A stretch of 64,000 bases of DNA. Origin: Salinibacterium sp. NG253. GTDB lineage: Bacteria > Actinomycetota > Actinomycetes > Actinomycetales > Microbacteriaceae. How positions within the stretch are numbered: position 1 is the first letter of the stretch; each line of letters starts with the position of its first letter. A program made the translations under genes and the position numbers. The notes under the pieces were generated by a model that made no database searches, was not told where the DNA came from, and was given only the letters and a program-made list of their open reading frames with translations. This document shows positions 60,006 to 64,000 of the stretch, in pieces. Location of the stretch: NCBI RefSeq assembly GCF_015864945.1, contig NZ_JADYWF010000002.1:1-64000 (forward strand), in the 5' to 3' direction.

Positions 60006-60667
60006 TGAGCGGCGATTCGCGGCACATTATTGATCGTCGGCCCGCGCAGATCGGCTACATCGTCAGCGTGGGTGTCATCGCAGTGGTTGCTTCATCCCTC
60101 GGCCTCGCCGGCATCCTTCAAGGATGGATGCTCGTTCTTCTCGTGGTCGTCTGCCTGGGGCCGCTCGGTCTCGCTGTTTTTATCGTGGCCAGTTCGATCG
60201 CTCTTTTTGTGACGGCGGTTCCCGCTTGGGCGATTATTGGTCTCGCCGCTGTCGTTTCCCTCGGCGTCGCATCCGTCAATGTCGTCAGCACCCGCCAATG
60301 GAGGGCCAGGCGGCTAATCGAACCCGATGCCCTCGCTCCCCGAGACTTTCCGCGTGGCTGGGACCAACTCTATGGAGGCATCCTCTTTGTGTTGGCGGGC
60401 GGCGCGTTCATCGTGCTCTCCATCGTCGCAGGCTACGCGGCAGGTACCGCGGGTTATAACGTCCTCGCGTCCAATCTTGCGGATCGTGCTGACGAAGTGA
60501 AGTTTGTTGCCTCGGTCACGTGGTGGCCCGGACTGCTCATCGCAGTAGTGGGTCTCTTGTGGTGGAGAATGCGCGTAGGGCAACGGCGGCGAATCTTCTC
60601 GTGGGGTGCCCTCGACTTGGCCGCAATGCTGGGGTTAATCGCCGCGGTCGTGCACGTCTCGCGATAG
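60005..60667 (+). CDS. Membrane-protein array, paralogue 4
   Basis: A 220-residue paralogue: IGYIVSVGVIAVVASSLGLAG, CLGPLGLAVFIVA, GVASVNVVSTRQWRARR, ILFVLAGGAFIVLSIVAGYAAG, VTWWPGLLIAVVGLLWWRMRVG and FSWGALDLAAMLGLIAAVVHV. GTG start inside the preceding stop. Last member of the array, convergent with the gdx gene. Confidence 0.73.
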   Translation: MSGDSRHIIDRRPAQIGYIVSVGVIAVVASSLGLAGILQGWMLVLLVVVCLGPLGLAVFIVASSIALFVTAVPAWAIIGLAAVVSLGVASVNVVSTRQWRARRLIEPDALAPRDFPRGWDQLYGGILFVLAGGAFIVLSIVAGYAAGTAGYNVLASNLADRADEVKFVASVTWWPGLLIAVVGLLWWRMRVGQRRRIFSWGALDLAAMLGLIAAVVHVSR

Positions 60668-60703
60668 CCCCTGCACTGTGCCAGAGCCGTGGCCGTCGAA
60701 AAG

Positions 60704-61027
60704 CTAGTGCGCCGTGTCGACGAGTTTGAGTCCGACGATGCAGCCGATCAACCCGGTGATGAGCAGCACCTTGATCCACGAGATGGGTTCCCCGCCGAAC
60801 ACCATGGCGTAGGTCACCGTGAGCGCTGCACCAATACCCACCCAGATGGCGTAGGCGGTGCCGATAGGAATCTCGCGCATGGCGTAGCCGAGACCGCCCA
60901 TGCTTACGAGAATGGCGACACCGAAAATCACGGTTGGCCAGAGCTTTGTGAAGCCCTCCGATTTGCCCAGAGCGGTAGCCCAGACGGCTTCGAGCACGCC
61001 AGAAAGAATCAAAACAAGCCAATACAC
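60704..61027 (-). CDS. gdx: Small multidrug resistance family protein, Gdx/SugE subtype (guanidinium exporter)
   Basis: A 107-residue four-span transporter. YWLVLILSGVLEAVWATALGKSEGFTKLWPTVI carries the essential Glu13 of SMR proteins and the SugE-like WATxLxxSxGFTxLxP pattern; LGYAMREIPIGTAYAIWVGIGA and GLKLVDTAH are SugE/Gdx features distinguishing it from EmrE-type drug pumps. It should export guanidinium against protons. A guanidine-III-like riboswitch precedes it directly. GTG start six bases after AAGGAG. Confidence 0.9.
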   Translation of the reverse strand: MYWLVLILSGVLEAVWATALGKSEGFTKLWPTVIFGVAILVSMGGLGYAMREIPIGTAYAIWVGIGAALTVTYAMVFGGEPISWIKVLLITGLIGCIVGLKLVDTAH

Positions 61028-61039
61028 AAGAGTCTCCTT

Positions 61040-61080
61040 GGCCAGTCTTTTCGCGTACCCGGTACTGATCCGTCGTCGGG
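61040..61080 (-). promoter_or_regulatory. Guanidine-III (ykkC-III) riboswitch
   Basis: Read on the minus strand the 41 bases begin CCCGACGACGG, continue CAGTACCGGG and end CGAAAAGACTGGCC. This is the layout of the guanidine-III pseudoknot: P1 CCCG/CGGG, conserved ACGA after it, GTACC before the second P1 strand, and AAGAC leading into P2 (GATCAGT with ACTGGCC, one mismatch, one G-U). AAGGAG follows P2 immediately, which fits control of translation of the guanidinium exporter. Confidence 0.85.
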
Positions 61081-61164
61081 AGCCGTCGTTGCGGCTACCC
61101 GTTTAGAGTATCAAAGCGGGGGTGAATTGGCAGAGCGGCGGTGTTTGCCGCTAGCGGACATCCG

Positions 61165-61791
61165 CTACTCGAACGCCCGAACAGACTCAGGCACGCGGAT
61201 GCCGGAGCGCAGGTCAGGCGTGGCAACAACCTCCACGGCTCGAGCTCCCCACCGCACCTGCCCGCCCCACGCGTCACCAGCGATATCGGCGTCGGTGTCA
61301 TCGGGCCAGTCGTCGGAGGTGCGCAACGACCACTCCGCGATCGGCAGCGCGAGCACGAGCGTTGCTGCGAGTTCTTTCTTGCTGTTGGGGCGTACTTCGG
61401 CCAGGCGGCCGGGGATCAGCTTCTCGGTGATGGCGTTGACGGCGGCAGCTTTCTCCTCGCCCTCCAGCACCCTGAACGATCCGAACAACGCTGCGCTGCT
61501 GTAGATGAGCGACGACTCGAAGGCGGAACGGGCCACCACGATGCCACCAACAGCGGTCACCGAGACTGCGACGGGCGCACCAGAAACGAGTCGCATCCAG
61601 CGTGAACCGCTCGAGCCGTGCACGATCAACTCATCGCCGAGGCGGGCGACCGCGGTCGGCAGCACCCCGGGGGTTCCGTCGTCATGAACGTAGGCGACGT
61701 TCCCGACGATCTCCGAGTCGAGGAGGGCGTCGAGGGCTTCCCGATCGCGCGACATCTTCTCGGGCATCCGGGTGGCATCAGTCGTTGTCAT
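61165..61791 (-). CDS. PPOX-fold (pyridoxamine 5'-phosphate oxidase family) flavin-binding protein
   Basis: A 208-residue cytoplasmic protein: LLDSEIVGNVAYVHDDGTPGVLPTAVARLGDELIVHGSSGSRWMRLV, PVAVSVTAVGGIVVARSAFESSLIYSSAALFGSFRVLEGEEKAAAVNAITEKLIPGR and VLALPIAEWSLR follow the flavin-nucleotide-binding split-barrel family. Such proteins bind FMN or F420; activity not assignable. The gene lies 84 bases after the winged-helix regulator on the same strand. Confidence 0.85.
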   Translation of the reverse strand: MTTTDATRMPEKMSRDREALDALLDSEIVGNVAYVHDDGTPGVLPTAVARLGDELIVHGSSGSRWMRLVSGAPVAVSVTAVGGIVVARSAFESSLIYSSAALFGSFRVLEGEEKAAAVNAITEKLIPGRLAEVRPNSKKELAATLVLALPIAEWSLRTSDDWPDDTDADIAGDAWGGQVRWGARAVEVVATPDLRSGIRVPESVRAFE

Positions 61792-61875
61792 CCGGTCAGT
61801 GTGACACGCGCCAGCGTTGAACCTCTACGCCGAGCGAGAGTGGTTCCCTGCGCACGCGAGGGCCGCGCGAGCTGC

Positions 61876-62670
61876 CTAGATGAAGTCGGGGCTGGGGGTC
61901 GAGGCGAAGCGCACCGAGACATCCGGATGACGGTCGTAGCGGTACCCGATGCCACGAACGGTACGAACAACATCTTCGTACGCGCCGAGCTTGGAGCGCA
62001 GGCGACGGATGTGCACGTCGATGGTGCGTTCGTTGGGAGCTTCGTCGTCTTCCGCTGACCACAGCGTGGAGATGAGCTGCGCGCGGTCGATGGTCTGTGA
62101 TTCGCGCAGGATGAGGAACTGCAGTAGTTCGAACTCTTTGTAGGTGAGGGCTGCGGGCGCGTCATCGATGAGCACGCGCTTGCGGGAGAGGTCAACGACC
62201 ACACCGCTCGCGGGCTTCTCTTCTGGCTCTTCAACCTGGCGGTGCTTGGCGAGAGCAGAAGGGTCCTGCAGGGCGAGGCGCACGACGTCGACGTCGCGTC
62301 CACCAGCGCCCACGGGGGCGAGGGCAACGGCGGCGTGAGTTTCGGCGTTCGGTACGAGCTGCTGCGTGAGGAGCTTGAGCTGTTCGACGATCGCGCTGAG
62401 GTCGGTGCCAGCGGCGGCAGCCTTGAGCTCGTCGATGCCGACGTAGAGCACGAAGCCACGAGCTTCGGTTCCCTGCGGAACAGCGCGCAAGTGCGGTGCG
62501 TCAGCGGCTGGCGCGGCGGGTGCCGGTGTCGGCGTAGCGGGGCGCACGGTGCGAGCGGGCTGCACGGCAATCGACAGGTCGCGGGCCGGCGGAGTGTAGG
62601 TCGGTGCCAACGCGGGAGCCGCGGAAGCGAAAGAGGTGCGAGTGGTGCGTTCGATTGTTGCAAGTGACAT
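61876..62670 (-). CDS. Orphan winged-helix regulator (OmpR-type DNA-binding domain, no receiver)
   Basis: A 264-residue protein. Residues 1-70 are Ala/Pro/Thr-rich and likely disordered. Residues ~70-150 form a small alpha/beta unit (GFVLYVGIDELKAAAAGTDLSAIVEQLKLLTQQLV … HAAVALAPVG) without a phospho-acceptor Asp arrangement, so it is not a receiver. Residues ~160-255 are a transcriptional-regulator C-terminal domain: VVVDLSRKRVLIDDAPAALTYKEFELLQFLI, RTIDVHIRRLRSKLGAY and TVRGIGYRYD. It has no adjacent kinase, so it must be controlled otherwise. Confidence 0.85.
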   Translation of the reverse strand: MSLATIERTTRTSFASAAPALAPTYTPPARDLSIAVQPARTVRPATPTPAPAAPAADAPHLRAVPQGTEARGFVLYVGIDELKAAAAGTDLSAIVEQLKLLTQQLVPNAETHAAVALAPVGAGGRDVDVVRLALQDPSALAKHRQVEEPEEKPASGVVVDLSRKRVLIDDAPAALTYKEFELLQFLILRESQTIDRAQLISTLWSAEDDEAPNERTIDVHIRRLRSKLGAYEDVVRTVRGIGYRYDRHPDVSVRFASTPSPDFI

Positions 62671-63000
62671 GGGTCCAGAAATCCTTGGAGAAGGGGTGAA
62701 GGGCCTCTGATGATGAGGGTGTGATCCTTCGGAAAAAAATAGTGTGTCGAGCTAGATAGTCGCCGTTATGAGGACGAAGATCTGGGGGCATCCCATCTGG
62801 TGAGAATGCCCGGCGCAGGTAGGCCGACTAGGCACACATTCGACAACACGAAACGTCGCTAGCCACCGCGGTGCTCGTAAGCATCGCGCTAGCGGTCCTG
62901 GAAGCCACGAGGGCGGTCAGGTCGCGAGTTTGTACAGTCATGGTTGCAATGATGTTTCATGCAGCGCGCCCCTGTCAAGTTGCGCGCGACAATTGTGCTG
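62671..63000. other. 330-bp intergenic region between upp and the orphan regulator
   Basis: No gene supported. It contains the regulator's leader (GGAG about 14 bases before the ATG, preceded by AAAAAAAT), and a stem-loop at 62858-62893: outer GCTAG arms and an inner 9-bp stem (62867-62875 with 62880-62888, one G-U) with CGTA loop. The stem-loop is ~110 bases past the upp stop and may end that transcript, though no T-run follows. Confidence 0.5.
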
Positions 63001-63633
63001 CTAGACGAGACCGTACAGTCGGTCGCCAGCATCGCCGAGGCCGGGCACGATGTAGCCGTTCTCGTTGAGGCGTTCGTCGAGTGCGCCGAGCACGATCGTG
63101 ACGTTTTGGCCTTCCATGGCCTTTTCAACAGCGGCGAGACCTTCGGGGGCTCCTAGGATGCAGACGGCCGTGACATCCGTAGCACCGCGGTCGAGCAGGT
63201 ATTGGATGGCCGCAATGAGCGAGCCACCGGTGGCCAGCATGGGGTCGAGAACGAAGCACTGGCGGTTCGACAGGTCGTCGGGCAGGCGTTCAGCGTAGGT
63301 GTCGGGCTTCAGCGTTTCTTCGTTGCGCACCATGCCCAAGAATCCGACTTCAGCGGTCGGAACGAGTTTGACCATTCCTTCAAGCATTCCGAGCCCGGCG
63401 CGAAGAATCGGCACCACGAGCGGCTTGGGCGAGCTAATTGCCACACCCTTCGTCGCGGTAACGGGGGTCTCAATGTCGACCTCTTCAACGCGCACCGAAC
63501 GGGTCGCTTCGTACGCCAAAAGCGTGACTAGCTCTTCCGTCAACGCCCGAAAAGTGGGGGCGGCGGTGTTCTTGTCGCGCAGCACGGTGAGCTTGTGCGT
63601 GATGAGCGGGTGGTCGGCAACGTGAACTCGCAT
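63001..63633 (-). CDS. upp: Uracil phosphoribosyltransferase
   Basis: A 210-residue pyrimidine salvage enzyme making UMP from uracil and [26 protein letters not shown] at the N-terminus, [19 protein letters not shown], the PRPP loop [17 protein letters not shown] and the C-terminal uracil-binding [15 protein letters not shown] are all present at family length. Monocistronic, divergent from tadA. Confidence 0.97.
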   Translation of the reverse strand: MRVHVADHPLITHKLTVLRDKNTAAPTFRALTEELVTLLAYEATRSVRVEEVDIETPVTATKGVAISSPKPLVVPILRAGLGMLEGMVKLVPTAEVGFLGMVRNEETLKPDTYAERLPDDLSNRQCFVLDPMLATGGSLIAAIQYLLDRGATDVTAVCILGAPEGLAAVEKAMEGQNVTIVLGALDERLNENGYIVPGLGDAGDRLYGLV

Positions 63634-63676
63634 AGGCTAAATCTACTTGAGGTACGGACCACTTGGAGAACCGATC

Positions 63677-64000
63677 GTGACAAAGTTCGATCAATGGATG
63701 ACGCGGGCCATCGCTGAGGCCAAGCTCACGGCTGATTCTGCTGACGTTCCTGTCGCTGCTCTCGTCATTGATCAGAATGACAATCTCGTCTCCGTTGGGC
63801 GCAATGAGCGGGAGCTCACGGGCGACCCCACGGCGCACGCCGAGGTTGTGGCAATCCGAGCAGCGGCCGCGGCCACCGGTTCGTGGCGCCTCGACGAGAT
63901 GACTCTCGTGGTCACCCTTGAGCCGTGCACGATGTGTGCTGGCGCGATTCTTCAGGCCCGCATCCCGCGCGTGGTGTTTGGGGCGTGGGACGAAAAAGCC
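63677..64000 (+). CDS. tadA: tRNA-specific adenosine deaminase (partial, 5' part)
   Basis: The first 108 codons of a zinc deaminase making inosine at tRNA-Arg position 34. The zinc/catalytic motifs are complete: TAHAEVVAIRAAA (His and Glu) and EPCTMCAGAILQARI (two Cys), followed by VVFGAWDEKA at the window edge. GTG start with GGAGAA six bases upstream. The remaining C-terminus lies beyond 64000. Confidence 0.93.
   Translation, partial: MTKFDQWMTRAIAEAKLTADSADVPVAALVIDQNDNLVSVGRNERELTGDPTAHAEVVAIRAAAAATGSWRLDEMTLVVTLEPCTMCAGAILQARIPRVVFGAWDEKA

Noticed and set aside
62671-63000. Search for a tRNA or small RNA in the 330-bp gap beside upp.
   Set aside because: The stem-loop lacks tRNA arms (no TTCGA loop with CCA-proximal acceptor pairing), and no family RNA was recognised.

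Overview
The window looks like chromosomal DNA from a high-GC actinobacterium, most likely a member of the Microbacteriaceae. This is inferred from the GC-rich third codon positions, many GTG starts, frequent four-base start/stop overlaps, the MetP/MetS-type transporter pair and a guanidine-III-type leader. It opens with the 3' end of a 5S rRNA gene and its terminator and ends inside tadA. I see no insertion sequence, prophage, CRISPR array, tRNA gene or replication origin.

Layout. 0.2-4 kb: a short HPF/RaiA protein, a hydroxyproline/proline racemase-family operon with its own GntR regulator, and a small DUF1330-like protein. 4.1-16.5 kb: a redox-looking locus framed by two two-component systems. 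It holds two YHYH lipoproteins and a HupE/UreJ-like membrane protein on the plus strand, and on the minus strand a seven-gene operon: response regulator, sensor kinase, then two copies of a ferric-reductase-like plus FMN-binding-protein module and one ApbE flavin transferase. 16.7-19.7 kb: an aminopeptidase P and a flotillin. 19.8-32.3 kb: a catabolic locus with a fused AccD/AccA carboxyltransferase, CaiB CoA-transferase, MhpA-like FAD hydroxylase, a Liv-type ABC importer with fused ATPases, an IclR regulator, an NTF2-like protein, a DUF3500 protein and a fumarylacetoacetase-like hydrolase.

32.3-34 kb: a two-component MetS/MetP-like sodium symporter. 34.2-41.5 kb: a dipeptide/oligopeptide-type ABC importer with a C45 acyltransferase-like hydrolase, controlled by a divergent LacI regulator with two strong operators. 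41.5-45.7 kb: an amine oxidase, a patch of small lipoproteins and weak reading frames, and a HEAT-repeat protein. 45.8-49.2 kb: a manganese-type ABC importer and its DtxR/MntR repressor, with matching operators before both. 49.3-56.5 kb: an Asp/Val-rich secreted protein, a photolyase, a MepB-like protein, a small membrane protein and an osmoprotectant (OpuC-like) ABC importer. 56.7-60.7 kb: a membrane protein and a tandem array of four paralogous multi-span membrane proteins; the small protein at 52.2 kb matches their C-terminal half. 60.7-64 kb: a Gdx/SugE exporter behind a guanidine-III-like riboswitch, a PPOX-fold protein, an orphan winged-helix regulator, upp and the start of tadA.

The two regions most likely to hold undescribed biology are the YHYH/HupE/flavinylation locus (4.1-16.5 kb), which has an unusual 11-bp-phased operator array, and the four-gene membrane-protein array (57.7-60.7 kb), whose first gene has its ribosome binding site inside a 14-bp perfect inverted repeat.
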